From positions 1 through 64,000 of the forward strand of contig CAWARA010000024.1 of assembly GCA_963784195.1 (NCBI GenBank): a stretch of DNA of 64,000 nucleotides. The letters are read 5' to 3'. The stretch comes from CAVQAH01 sp963784195. Its GTDB lineage: Bacteria; Acidobacteriota; Vicinamibacteria; Vicinamibacterales; 2-12-FULL-66-21. Within the stretch, counting starts at the first letter, position 1. Each line of letters starts with the position of its first letter. The position numbers and the translations under genes are program-made. Shown in pieces: positions 42,356 to 52,514 of the stretch. The notes under the pieces are model-generated. The model made no database searches. It was not told the origin of the DNA and saw only the letters and a program-made list of their open reading frames with translations.

Positions 42356-42876
42356 CACACCGTCCCCTCGACGTCTTCGCGCATGTGCGTGCCTTCCGCG
42401 AACACGCGGGCCAGCAGGAACGTGAGGAGTACGGCGAGCCAGCCGTTGATCGAAAAACCGGCATCGATATCGACCGGATGCGCCGGAGTCGAAATGCCCT
42501 TGGCGATCGCTTCGATGACGGGGCTGAGAAGCTGCAGCGCGAGCAGCGACCAGGCGATCGCCTGCAATCGGGACGCGTTCGCGGCGACGAACGGGTCGCC
42601 CGCGCGAACCGTCACAACGATCGCGAGCAGCCGTTTGAGGATGGCGTAGTTCAGCGGGATAGTGACGAGACCGAGCACGGCGATGGCGCGCAGGCCCATG
42701 ACCACCCGATCTGCCTCGAGCGAAGGCGAGAGGTCTAAAGCGCTAATGATCCATTGCTCGTTCGGGATGACGAACAGCAGAGCGAGGATCACGGGGACCA
42801 TCAGCCAGTTCACTACGATGAGGATCCGCAGCACGAGGTACGTGATCGGCAGCGCCGCTGAGTAAGTTCGCGACAT
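42355..42876 (-). CDS. DUF2975 family membrane protein
   Basis: A 173-residue protein with four TM helices (about 8-30, 58-80, 105-125, 140-158), the DUF2975 topology. ATG 42876 follows GGAGG by eight bases, which decides it over the longer reading to 42900. It is the first gene of the operon DUF2975, XRE, PQQ-propeller, all overlapping. DUF2975/XRE pairs are widespread, and a role as a membrane partner that controls the regulator is plausible but not shown. Confidence 0.85.
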   Translation of the reverse strand: MSRTYSAALPITYLVLRILIVVNWLMVPVILALLFVIPNEQWIISALDLSPSLEADRVVMGLRAIAVLGLVTIPLNYAILKRLLAIVVTVRAGDPFVAANASRLQAIAWSLLALQLLSPVIEAIAKGISTPAHPVDIDAGFSINGWLAVLLTFLLARVFAEGTHMREDVEGTV

Positions 42877-42899
42877 TTTGTGGCCCTCCAAGAACTCCA

Positions 42900-42933
42900 A
42901 ATATCGATAAACGATAACTCACATATCGATATT
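42900..42933 (-). promoter_or_regulatory. Candidate operator: paired ATCGAT palindromes
   Basis: Two arms, AATATCGAT at 42900-42908 and ATCGATATT at 42925-42933, are perfect inverted repeats with a 16-base spacer. Each also contains a palindrome of its own (TATCGATA and ATATCGATAT), and a related TTCGATATC lies at 42953. The site is 24 bp upstream of the DUF2975 start in an AT-rich patch that stands out from the high-GC surroundings. It is probably bound by the XRE protein of this operon. Confidence 0.5.
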
Positions 42934-43059
42934 AGGCAAGTCTTGTATTGTTCTTCGATATCTAGCCACCTTCCGCGATCCTCGGCGAGGTGCGCGGGCC
43001 CAGAGTGATCGATCTTGGTTGCGGCGCTGAACGATTACGGGCGATGAGGTCGAAGCCGT

Positions 43060-43932
43060 CTATGGCACTGCGGCGGTGCAGATGCGATTGACGGAACGTG
43101 CCGGCAGGTTGCTTCCCTCGGGCAAGTAGCGCGTGCCGAGCTCACCGTAGCCGAAATCAGTGACCACCGTCAGTCCTCGTTGTTTGACAAACGAACGGGC
43201 ATCGTCGCCCGGCATCCCAAACACAAACGGTTCCCCCACGGCGGCCACTCGGCCGGTGGTTTCTCGAAGAGACGGCGTTGGGGCCCGCAACCCACTCTCG
43301 AGGAAGTAGTCAAACACGAGAAGACTGCCCGGTGCGGCGTTCGTGGCGACAAACCGGAGCGTCGCATCGATCGCCGACTCGGGGATGTACATCGTCACAC
43401 CCTCCCAAATGAAGAGGCTCTTCGCCTTTCGATCGAAGCCGGCGCTATTCAGTACGATCGCCAAGTCCTGTTTTGCGAAGTCGATCGGCACGTACGAAAC
43501 GTGGCCCGGCAACGAGCCAAGGATCTCGCGCACGCGCTTCTTCTTGTATTCCTGCGTTGCCGGGAGGTCGAGCTCGAAGACGCGTCCGCTACGCAGGGCA
43601 TCGATTCGGTAAGCACGAGAATCCAGCCCCGCGCCCAGGTTCACGATCTGGCTGATGCCCGTTTTGAGACTGTTCTCGACAACGTCGTCGATGTGACGGG
43701 TCCGCACGTGGACCGCACGGGCAAGTGCGCCTCTGTTCCCCAGCATTGCCCACGCGCTTTCGGTGTCCATTGCCAATGCGGCGAGCAGTATGTCGGACCC
43801 GGCCTCTTTCAGAAGACGACGCTCCTCGACGCCCAAGAACGGTTCGGCAAGGCGATCCGCATTGCGAATACTCGGATTAGGATGTGTCAAACACCCTTCG
43901 CTCCCCTTGGCGAGCTTCGGAGGGCAAGCCAA
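43060..43932 (-). CDS. SAM-dependent methyltransferase, LCMT/PPM family
   Basis: A 290-residue class I methyltransferase of the leucine-carboxyl-methyltransferase-like family. It has VRTRHIDDVVENSLKTGISQ before motif I (IVNLGAGLDSRAYRI), the acidic FELDLPATQEYKKKR, YVPIDFAKQDL, and the typical FIWEGVTMYIPESAI. Family members methylate small carboxyl or hydroxyl compounds in bacterial secondary metabolism. The start is not certain; the first 15 residues before MACP...HPNPSIRN may be extra. It diverges from the transporter at 44006. Confidence 0.85.
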   Translation of the reverse strand: MACPPKLAKGSEGCLTHPNPSIRNADRLAEPFLGVEERRLLKEAGSDILLAALAMDTESAWAMLGNRGALARAVHVRTRHIDDVVENSLKTGISQIVNLGAGLDSRAYRIDALRSGRVFELDLPATQEYKKKRVREILGSLPGHVSYVPIDFAKQDLAIVLNSAGFDRKAKSLFIWEGVTMYIPESAIDATLRFVATNAAPGSLLVFDYFLESGLRAPTPSLRETTGRVAAVGEPFVFGMPGDDARSFVKQRGLTVVTDFGYGELGTRYLPEGSNLPARSVNRICTAAVP

Positions 43933-43993
43933 CCGTGCTGTCGCTGAAATGACTCATGCGATTCGCCAGATCTGCGCTAAGGTGACGGCGAAC

Positions 43994-43999
43994 GGGAGG
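43994..43999 (+). promoter_or_regulatory. Shine-Dalgarno site supporting a GTG start
   Basis: GGGAGG six bases before GTG 44006 is the only good ribosome site near the transporter N-terminus, so GTG is preferred to the ATG at MTHAIRQ about 56 bases upstream. Confidence 0.6.
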
Positions 44000-44005
44000 A
44001 ACTGC

Positions 44006-45593
44006 GTGGACTGGATCAGAACGCTTCTCGAGACGTCGCCGATGACCACGCTGTTCCTGGTTATTGCGGCCGGTTACCTGGTCGGCGAAGTCAACTTCAA
44101 GGGGTTCGCGCTCGGCTCGGGCGCCGTGTTGTTTGTCGGTCTGGCAATCGGCGCCTTTGCGCCGAAGGCAGCGCCGCCCGGAATGCTGGGTACCCTCGGC
44201 CTGCTGCTCTTCCTCTACTGCGTGGGCATTCAGTACGGCGGCGAATGGTATCGCGGACTCACGAGCCCATCGGGACTGAGAGCCAACGCCGTGGCACTCT
44301 GTGGTCTGGCCGCCTCGGCGGCGGTCACACTGGCGATCCAGCGCATGGGTGTCGCGGGCCTGCCGGAATCGCTCGGGATGTTCGCGGGCGCCACAACGAG
44401 TACCCCAGCGCTGCAGGCCGTTCTCGACGCGCTTGGAAACCAGGACGCTGCGGTCGGCTACAGTCTCGCGTATCCGCTTGGCGTCGCCGGACCGATCCTC
44501 TGCATGTACGTGTACCTCGCGATCTTCAAACCGAAGATCGCCGCTCCAGCGGACCGGTTGATGAAACCGGTCGAGGTCCGCGTGCGCAACGCGACGCTCA
44601 TCGGACGGCGCTTCGTCGATCTTCAGCAGAGCCTGCCGAAAGGCGTACTGGCGGTGGCGATCCGGAGCGGCGGGCAGAACCGCGTCCCGGATCCGACGAC
44701 CATCGATCCAGGCGGACGATGTGGTCCTGCTCGTCGGGAGCGATCCTGCGGCGATTGGACAGGCGCTCGAGTTGGTCGGCGAGGCTGCCGCGTCGATCAC
44801 AGTGGATCGAACCTCGCTCGACTACATCCGTGTCTTCGCGTCCAGGGGCGGCGTCGTGGGAATGCCCCTCGGCAGCCTGAAACTTCCCGGCGGCTTCGCC
44901 TACAGTTACATCCACGTGCGACGGGGTGACGTCGATCTGCTGCCAGACGACGACCTGATGCTGGAATTCGGCGACCGCATCGGCGTACTCTGCCGTCGCG
45001 CGGATTTCGATGCCGTGCGCCGCTTCTTCGGCGATTCCATCAAGGGCGTTGCCGACTTCAGCTACATTTCTCTCGGTGTCGGCGCGGCGATGGGCCTCCT
45101 CGTCGGATTGATCCCGCTTCCCATTCCCGGAGTCGGCCGGATCACGCTGGGACTCGCCGGGGTCCTGCTGGTTGCGCTCGGGCTGGGCCACATCCGTCGC
45201 ACCGCCGGCATCGTATGGACGCTGCCGCTCTCGGCGAACATGGTGCTGCGAAACTTCGGGCTCACGGTGTTCCTGGCGCAGGTCGGCATCGCGTCGGGCC
45301 CCCAGTTCGCCGCGACGGTGGGGAGGAGCGGGTTCACGCTACTCCTGCTCGGCGCCATCATCATGGTCGTGCTGATCGTGGTGACGATGATCGCGGGACG
45401 GCTGTTCGCAATTCCAGCCGACGATCTGTTCGGCATCATCTCCGGTGTGACCGGGAATCCCGCCATCCTGGTGTACGCGAACCGCGCCGTCCCCACGGAG
45501 CGGCCCGATGTCGCCTACGCGATGGTGTTTCCAACGGTGACCGTCACGAAGATCCTGTTCGTTCAAATCGCCGCAGCAGTCCTCGGCAGCTGA
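44006..45593 (+). CDS. AspT/YidE-family transporter (one frameshift)
   Basis: About 529 codons, the normal length for aspartate:alanine-exchanger-like transporters. The first half has about five TM helices (TTLFLVIAAGYLVGEV, FAGATTSTPALQAVLDALG). A TrkA_C-like cytoplasmic part follows (VEVRVRNATLIGRRFVDL; then GDVDLLPDDDLMLEFGDRIG), and the second TM half contains ISGVTGNPAILVYANRAVPT. The two repeats GATTSTPAL and GVTGNPAIL are the family signature. The frame breaks at 44708-44709, where removing one C from GATCCAGG restores TIDQADDVVLLVG; the length is 3n+1. Substrate not predictable. Confidence 0.88.
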
Positions 45594-45833
45594 CGGCCGT
45601 TGATGACTGCGGCGCGCGTTCAGGGTGGCGCGAAAGCGTTGCCGCCCAGGACAGCCGTGAACAAATACACCTCCGCACCCGTCTCAGGGTGTCAAGCTGG
45701 CGCAACCAGCCGATCAGTGCGTTCGTCCTCCGGTCTTCGAACTGCTGCTGGAGCAGAGGTGGGGTTTCACGTCCTGGCGTCGGTCGTGGACAGACCGATC
45801 GATGATCGCCACATTCGGAGGATACTCACGCGA

Positions 45834-48404
45834 ATGGCTTCGTTGTTCCGTCGGACAGCCCTCGATCGGGATGAACAGAACCAGCGCCGCGGCCAGTCGC
45901 CCGTCGCGCGCGGTCTGGAGGCGCTCCATTCGATCAGCCGCGACCTGGTGCATGCCGCACGGTCGCTCGCAAAAGACAAAGGCTTCACGCTGGTCTGCGT
46001 CATCTCGCTCGGTATCGGCATGGGAGCGTTGGTCGCGCTCGCGACCTTCGTTCGCGCGATCACGGCGCCGGCGCGCGGCATCAACACGAACGGGCTGACC
46101 GAGCTCCTGGTGCTCCCGCTCGGTCCGCTGCGCGCCAAAGCCGGCGTGTGGGCGCTCGAAGAGTGGTCCTATCCGGACTATCAGGCGCTGCGCGACACCG
46201 AAACCGGTATGGCCATCACGGGGTGGGCCGAGGATTCCAGCCAGGTCGGCGAGCCGACTCCGGACGGCGCGGCGCTCCCTCGTGTGGCGACGCTGTACGT
46301 GTCGACCAACTACTTCAGCACGCTTGGCGTGTCGCTCGCGCGCGGACCGGGATTCGATCCCGCGATCGACGACACGCCATCGGCCGAGCCGCGCGTCGTG
46401 GTGAGCGATGACTTCTGGCGGAGCCGGATGGCATCCGATCCCGAGATCATCGGCAAATCCGTGACGATCGATGGCGTCCCGCACACGGTGGTCGGGATCG
46501 CGCCGGACGATTTTCGTGGCCACTTCCACTTCTTTCAAGCGCCGGGTTCCCTGCTGTTCATTCCCCTGGAGCGGCACCCGCGTCTGAGGGCGGATCCGAA
46601 GCTTCGAGACGACAGGGCTGTGGACTGGGTGCGGATCCAGGGTCGACTCGCCCCTGGAGTGGATATCACGAGGGCGAATGGGCTCGTCTCGGCGACGGTA
46701 TCCGGTTTGGCGCGGCGGTATCCCGCATCGAATGAATTCAAGGCGGCGACAGTCGAGCCGTACATCTCGTTGGGTGCCGCCGGTCGTCCGGAGTCGCGAC
46801 GCGTAACCAGCGTCCTCCTCGGCCTGGCGGGAACGGTGCTCTTGATCGTGTGTCTGAACATCTCTGGCATGATGCTCGTTCGCGGCGCCAACCGTGAGCG
46901 CGAGTTGTCCATCCGCGCGGCACTCGGTGCCGGCCGGCGACGTCTCATGCGGCATTTGTTCTTCGAAGCGATATTGCTGGCGTTTGCAGCAGGCGGGCTC
47001 AGCGCGTTCGTGCTGTTTGGTATTCCGGCCATGATTGGCTGGTACATGGGCGCGCCGGTTCCTCAGGAGGTCGATCTGGACGCGGCTGGCATCGCGATCT
47101 CGTCTGGACTGTGCCTGCTCGTGAGCGTGCTCTTCGGGTTGCTGCCAGCCATTCGCTTCAGCCGTCCCAATCTGATTCACGCGCTGAAGGAGGATGCCGG
47201 CGGTGGGGGACGCCAGACGATTCGCGTGCATCGCGTGGCGGCGATTGTTCAAATCGGCATCGCCGTGCCGTTTCTCGTCGTCAGCGGCGTGATGCTCGAC
47301 CGCGTGCGGACGGCCGAGTTGGGCTTTCAAACCGATGGACTGGCAGCCGCGCGTTTGCCGGCGCGAGTCGGACCGGAGCGAGAGGCCCGCTTTTCCATCC
47401 GGAAAGTTCGCGACAATCTCCGGCAGGCAAGCGGCGTTCGCTCTGTCGCTGTGGCCGAGGGCATGCCGGTTGACTTCGACTACAGAATCTTTCGTGTCGC
47501 CCGCGCGAATGCAGGGGAGTTTGTCTCGGCGCAGGTCACGCGCGTCGGCGAAAATTTCCTGGAGACAATCGGCGCGCCGCTGCTTCGAGGTCGGACGATC
47601 ACGGCCGAGGACGGCATCATGGCGGCGCCTGTCGCGGTGATTTCCGAACCGCTCGCCAGGCAACTGTTTCCAGCCACGGAGGCGATTGGACAGCGCGTGA
47701 CGGTCACGCTGGAAGAGAGCCGCGAGCAGGAGTTCACGATCGTGGGCGTGAGTGCGGACTTCGCCACGTCACAACTGACCACCGAGCGGCCGCAGATTCT
47801 GCTGCCGCTGCCGGAGGCACTCACGCCGACGGTGTTTCTCATCGCCAGGGGCGCACCGGGCGACGAACCGAAGTTACAGGCCGCCCTGGAGACTGCGCTC
47901 CGCGAGCTGGGCGTTGAGGCGTTGCCCGGTGTGGCGTTCCCAGGCATCGTGACCGGACAAGACCTCGTCGACAAGAGCATGGCCGATTTGATTTCGGAGT
48001 CCACCGCCGTGGGAGTGGTCGGCGGTGTTGTGCTGCTCCTGGCCGCGCTCGGCATCGTCGGCGTCGTGGGGTTCATGGTGGCGACGCGAACACGCGAATT
48101 GGCCGTTCGGATGGCGCTCGGGGCCTCGCGTCTACGCGTGTTCGGCCTGATGCTGTCGGACGTGGTGAAGCTGGTGATCCCTGGCGTCGCTGGCGGCCTC
48201 CTCCTTGCGGCGGTTCTTATTCGCACAATGGAAGACGTGATGGGCACTCCGCTCACCGTCGGGCCGACGCCGCTCGGCGTCATGGAGCCGCTGATCTATG
48301 CGGGCGCTTCCGCGATCGCCTTTTCAGTCGCAATTCTGGCCGGCCTTCCGGCCGCCCGCCGCGCGACCTCTGTCCAGCCGATGGTGGCGATGCGGTCCGA
48401 GTAG
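45834..48404 (+). CDS. ADOP-type MacB/FtsX permease
   Basis: An intact orphan permease of 856 residues from ATG 45834 (MASLFRRTALDRDEQNQ). A longer frame to 45600 has no family match. It carries the DLVHAARSLAKDKGFTLVCV head, an MacB-like domain (VVVSDDFWRSRMASD), FtsX module 1 (LIVCLNISGMMLVRGANRE, ELSIRAALGAGRR), a second half beginning RVAAIVQIGIAVPFLVVSG, and the ending RTRELAVRMALGAS ... ATSVQPMVAMRSE. The 240 bp before it, after the transporter stop, shows no gene. It is more divergent than the 12.1 kb copy. Confidence 0.9.
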   Translation: MASLFRRTALDRDEQNQRRGQSPVARGLEALHSISRDLVHAARSLAKDKGFTLVCVISLGIGMGALVALATFVRAITAPARGINTNGLTELLVLPLGPLRAKAGVWALEEWSYPDYQALRDTETGMAITGWAEDSSQVGEPTPDGAALPRVATLYVSTNYFSTLGVSLARGPGFDPAIDDTPSAEPRVVVSDDFWRSRMASDPEIIGKSVTIDGVPHTVVGIAPDDFRGHFHFFQAPGSLLFIPLERHPRLRADPKLRDDRAVDWVRIQGRLAPGVDITRANGLVSATVSGLARRYPASNEFKAATVEPYISLGAAGRPESRRVTSVLLGLAGTVLLIVCLNISGMMLVRGANRERELSIRAALGAGRRRLMRHLFFEAILLAFAAGGLSAFVLFGIPAMIGWYMGAPVPQEVDLDAAGIAISSGLCLLVSVLFGLLPAIRFSRPNLIHALKEDAGGGGRQTIRVHRVAAIVQIGIAVPFLVVSGVMLDRVRTAELGFQTDGLAAARLPARVGPEREARFSIRKVRDNLRQASGVRSVAVAEGMPVDFDYRIFRVARANAGEFVSAQVTRVGENFLETIGAPLLRGRTITAEDGIMAAPVAVISEPLARQLFPATEAIGQRVTVTLEESREQEFTIVGVSADFATSQLTTERPQILLPLPEALTPTVFLIARGAPGDEPKLQAALETALRELGVEALPGVAFPGIVTGQDLVDKSMADLISESTAVGVVGGVVLLLAALGIVGVVGFMVATRTRELAVRMALGASRLRVFGLMLSDVVKLVIPGVAGGLLLAAVLIRTMEDVMGTPLTVGPTPLGVMEPLIYAGASAIAFSVAILAGLPAARRATSVQPMVAMRSE

Positions 48405-48589
48405 GCGCCGGACCGTCTGTTGACGCGGGCGGGAGAGCCAATTACGATGCACTTGCGCAACACGAGGGCCTGACCACGCGGTGCCGTGGCCGGGCGCATC
48501 CACGCATCGCATCTCACTCCGTAGGGCGCATCGGCTCCCGCCGAAAGGGCACGGCCCACCTACAGCAACCGCGTAGGGAGGGTGTGTCC

Positions 48590-49225
48590 ATGTCCCGTCT
48601 CGAGATCTACAAGAAGCAGGCGAAACAGCTCGTTCGCTGGCATCGCGAGGGCAATTATTCAATCGGGGGGCGCATTCGTGGTCTCGCGCGCTACAAGGCG
48701 CTGACCGACCGCGAGGCGCTTGCGCTCGAGTTCCCGCTCCGCGAGGCGCAGGAGATCATTGCGCTGGAGGCGGGCTACGCGAGCTGGTCGGCATTGAAGG
48801 TCGCCGTGACCAACGAGCCCACGGCGGCCAAACCCCTGTCGCCGACGCCTCGACTCACGCGCGCCGTGCCGGTGATCTTCGTCGTCAACGTGCAGGCGTC
48901 CGCCGAGTTCTTCAGGGATACCCTGGGTTTCTCGATCGACTTCCTGCACGGCCACCCGGCGTTCTACGGCTCCGTGTCGCGCGACGGTGCCTGTGTCCAT
49001 CTCAAATTCGTGCACGAGCCCGTGCTCGCGGTCGGCGCGCAGGACCGGGATGGATTCATCACCGCCTTCATCGAGGTCGAGAACGTGAAAGCGCTCTACT
49101 CCGAGTACGTAACGGCCGGCGCGACGTTCGACCAGAAGCTCAAAAAGCAGGCGTGGGGCGGACGCGACTTCATCGTCCGCGACCCTGACGGCAATGGCAT
49201 CTGCTTTGTCGGGCGAGCCGTCTGA
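48590..49225 (+). CDS. Glyoxalase-superfamily protein with N-terminal helical module
   Basis: A 211-residue protein starting after GGGAGGG by seven bases. Residues 1-73 form a helical module (MSRLEIYKKQAKQLVRWHRE, then FPLREAQEIIALEAGYASWS). Residues 90-211 are a vicinal-oxygen-chelate domain like bleomycin-resistance/glyoxalase proteins (AVPVIFVVNVQASAEFFRDT, GRDFIVRDPDGNGICFV). A similar head occurs on the ankyrin protein at 56.7 kb. The first metal histidine is not evident, so binding rather than catalysis is possible. Confidence 0.85.
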   Translation: MSRLEIYKKQAKQLVRWHREGNYSIGGRIRGLARYKALTDREALALEFPLREAQEIIALEAGYASWSALKVAVTNEPTAAKPLSPTPRLTRAVPVIFVVNVQASAEFFRDTLGFSIDFLHGHPAFYGSVSRDGACVHLKFVHEPVLAVGAQDRDGFITAFIEVENVKALYSEYVTAGATFDQKLKKQAWGGRDFIVRDPDGNGICFVGRAV

Positions 49226-49303
49226 GAAGATCGATCCATCGCGCACATCACCGCGGCTCGACGTGGGAAACTAAGCCGGTTTCGACGTCGGACCGACCTC
49301 GCC

Positions 49304-51559
49304 TCAGCCCTGCTTGCGAATCAGCTTGCCGAGAACGATGCGGTCGGGGGCGAGGAGTGCCTCCACGCGCGCGTGATCGACGTCGGCGACGATGATCTGG
49401 CCAACTTCGGTATTGACGGTTACGAAGATACCGTGGGCTTTCATCTTGGCTGTCTGGTACTGATTGTCTTCGGTCGGACTGACGTAGTGGACCGATTCGG
49501 CCCTGTAGCGATGGACCAGCCATAGATGGACGAGCGTCATCAGTCGCTTCTGGCGCAGCGCTTCGGCGAACGTATTCTGGTCGCGCACCGAGAGGATGCT
49601 CCGGCCGCGGCGGTCCTGGATGGGTGAGAAGACGACGTTCGCGAGCCGCTCGTCGCCATCGGCCTGGATCGCCAGTTCGAGCAACTCCGACCCGGCGCGT
49701 TGCGGCCGCAGCGTCACGCGCAGTTTCTCCGGGCGCTCGTAATGGGCGCTCCAGACCGCCAGCCATTCCTCGAGCAGTTTCTTCGGCACTTCCGTCTGGA
49801 CCAGGTGCTGATGCTGCGTCGAGCCCTTGCCCATCGCCTTGGTCGTCGCGGTGCGGCCCGATGAGGCGGCGAGCGCGGCGTCGGCCCGCGGCCCCCCGAC
49901 CAGCGTCTGAGGCGTCCGGTACGGCGATTCGACGAGCCGGATCTTGCGCTGCAAGCGGGCGAGCGCCAGCATGCCGTCCTGTTTCAACGCGGCGGCGAAC
50001 TCCTCGGCCGCGATACCGTCGATCTGGTGCCCGCCGTACGTAATGAAGTTGAAGACGAACCCCATCGCGCCGAGCTCCTCAGGGAACCGCCGCATCTCAT
50101 CGTCGCTCATGCCTGTCGAGTCCCAGTTGAACGACGGTGAGAGGTTGTAGGCCAGCATCATGTCGGGGAAGTCCGCGTGGATGGCGTCGGCGAATTGCCT
50201 GGCGTCGTCAAGATCCGCTGACTTGGTTTCCATCCAGAGGATGTCGGCGAACGGCGCCGCGGCCAGCGACTTGGCGATCGCGTACGGAATACCGCCGCGC
50301 ACTTCGTAATAGCCTTCTGGTGTCTTGGCGTGCTCGCAGTCCCAGACGATCTGCACGCCGAGCGCGCGTGCCTTCTCGCGCGCGGAGTAGAACGACGCGC
50401 GGCCGGCGAAGCGCCGCCACTCGTCGGGCGACAGGTCGAGCGTCTCTCCCTCATTTGACCTGGAGGCGAGCACCTCCGCAACCGCCTCCCCGTAGGTCTC
50501 GAGACCGGCCTCCGCCTCCCAGCGCTCGACCAGCCGCGACTCCACGTCGTCGAAGACGGCCTCGATCCGGTTGTCGTCTCCGTCGTCTCCGTCCTTCAGT
50601 GTCGCCAGCCCCTCAGCGACGAGCGACGCGAGCCCAGTGCGCTCGAGCCACGCGTCAGCGGCGGCGTACTCCTCATCCGAGAGCGCGTAGAGCAGGTGAC
50701 CGTTGAGCTCCTCGACCCCCGCGTCGTGGAAGCGGCGCATCATTGCGAGGAAGCAGCCTTGTACGCCGGTACTCGAAGATTGGTCGCGCCGAGGATGAAC
50801 GGTTGATCGCGCTCGTCGCCCCGGCCGTCGAGCAGGTTGGCGCCTTCGGCGTCGGTGCGTGCGACGATGATGCCGGCGACGCCCATGACGTCGAGCTGCA
50901 GGCGCGCGGCGTTCAAGCGCTTGATCTGCTCGTCGGACGAAACCAGCACCTTACCCCCCTGGTGGCCGCACTTTTTCGTGCCCGGGCGCTGGTCTTCGAT
51001 GTGATACCCAGGCACGCCGGCCTCGACGAAGCGGCGAACCAGGTTGCGTACGTGCGGATCGCCACCGTGGCCGGTGTCGGCGTCCGCGATGATCCACGGC
51101 CGGTAGTCGTGTACCGGCGCCGCCTGCCGCTGAGCCCCGGTCATCCGCGAGCGCTGGTACTGCTGGTTGCGATCGGCAGTCAGCAACGCGCGCACGATCA
51201 CCGCCGCCTCGTCGGGCACCTGCGACAGCGGATAGCTCGCGAGATCGGGCCCCGGGTCCTCGCTGGTCGAGCCCTTTGCCGACGTCGCCCAGCCGCCGAC
51301 ATAGATCCCCTCGATCCCGAGCCGCTTCATCGCCACGGCCTGGCCGGGCGAGTAGGGGCCGAAGGTCGTGATGCTCCTGCGCTCAGCGAAGAGCTCGCGC
51401 AGCCGGTCGTAGAACGCAGCGGCGGCTTCACGGGCAACCGTGTAGTCCGTGGCGATCGTGCCGCGTTGCGCGACGACGCCGCGCGCGCCGTAGAGACGCG
51501 TGATCCGTTCGAATCGCGGGCTGTCGAACCGCCTGAAGACGCGGCCTACATCAACGCAT
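49304..51559 (-). CDS. aceA: Isocitrate lyase, long form (two frame breaks)
   Basis: Cleaves isocitrate to glyoxylate and succinate in the glyoxylate shunt. The reading of about 750 residues matches the long AceA forms. It contains ITTFGPYSPGQAVAMKRLG, GGWATSAKG, YRPWIIADADTGHGG, the catalytic loop GTKKCGHQGGK, LNGHLLYALSDEEYAAADAW and YNLSPSFNWD. One break near 50758 (AAGGCTGCTTCC) moves the frame at AYKA...FLAMMRRF. A second, near 51554, is needed to reach ATG 51559 (MRDVGRVFRRFDSPRF). No ribosome site precedes that ATG, and the sequence immediately upstream is a headless ADOP gene, so the native N-terminus and promoter may be missing. No malate synthase is in the window. Confidence 0.88.
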
Positions 51560-51567
51560 GATCAACG

Positions 51568-52413
51568 CCCGACTGGTTCGCCACCTACGGCTCCCGCCTG
51601 ACGCAGGGCCGCGACTTCGACGCGCGTGACCGGGCCGGCGCGCCGCGTGTGGCCATCGTCAACGAGACGTTCGTCCGCCGGCTATTGCCCGGCGGCCCGC
51701 CGATCGGCCGTCGATTCCGCAGCGCGTTTCCTGGCCCCGATGGACCGCTGCCCTGGATGGAGGTGGTGGGCGTCGCTGCCGACTCGACGTATCGCCGTCT
51801 TCGCGACGAGCTGCCGCCGACCTTCTACGTGCCCGTGGCGCAGTGGGCTGACGAGCCGACGCGTCAGATGCCGGCGACCATGCGATTGAGCGTGCGCGCT
51901 GCGTCCGGCGCACCCGCGCTGCTTGCGCGCGGCGTCACCGAAGCGGTTGCCCGCGTCGAGCCCTCGCTCGGCGTGACGCTCACTCCGCTGGCGCGGCAGA
52001 TTGACGATTCGCTGACGCGTGAGCGGCTGCTCGCGATGCTGTCCGGGTTCTTCGGCGTGCTGGCGCTCGTGCTCGCCGGCCTCGGCCTCTTTGGCCTCAT
52101 GTCCTATGCGGTTGCTCAGCGCCGTCAGGAGATCGGCATCCGCATGGCGCTCGGCGCCGCGGCGCAGGACGTGGTGCGCATGGTGCTCGCGCGCGTTGTG
52201 ATTCTCGTCGGAATGGGGATTGCGGCGGGTGTGGTGCTGACGGTGTGGGCCTCACGCTACGTGGAGGCGCTGCTCTACGGCGTCCCCCGCAACGACCCCG
52301 CAACGCTGATCGCCGCGGGCGTCGTCCTCGTCACCGTCGGCGTCGCCGCCGGCTGGATTCCCGCTCGCCGTGCGTCACGCATCGATCCGGTCCGCGTGCT
52401 CCAGGCGGAATAG
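51568..52413 (+). pseudogene. ADOP permease, C-terminal fragment
   Basis: The reading from PDWFATYGSRLTQGRDFDAR through VAIVNETFVRRLLPGG to the last FtsX module (SYAVAQRRQEIGIRMALGAA) and RASRIDPVRVLQAE is the last third of an ADOP permease, about 282 residues. It enters directly after an in-frame TGA at 51559-51561 with no start, so the first 500 or more residues are gone. The largest in-frame start (GTG 51649) falls inside the periplasmic domain. It abuts the isocitrate lyase start on the other strand. Confidence 0.85.
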
Positions 52414-52482
52414 ATCGGTGACGGGCCGAACGAGGCGCAACGGACGCGGTCGTCGTCGCGCCAGGCGGTCGCCAGGGGAACG

Positions 52483-52507
52483 GGCGGCCTGCTCGGCGCA
52501 GGCCGCC
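52483..52507. terminator. Hairpin between convergent genes
   Basis: GGCGGCCTG and CAGGCCGCC form a perfect nine-base stem with a seven-base loop, placed between the ADOP fragment stop (52413) and the stop of the minus-strand gene (52515). No strong T-run follows on either side, so a bidirectional or Rho-assisted terminator is possible. Confidence 0.45.
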
Positions 52508-52514
52508 AGCTTGA

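Noticed and set aside
45714..47663. A 649-codon open frame on the minus strand
   Set aside because: It lies opposite the ADOP gene, has charge-rich low-complexity composition and no family motif. Long antisense frames are expected at this GC content.
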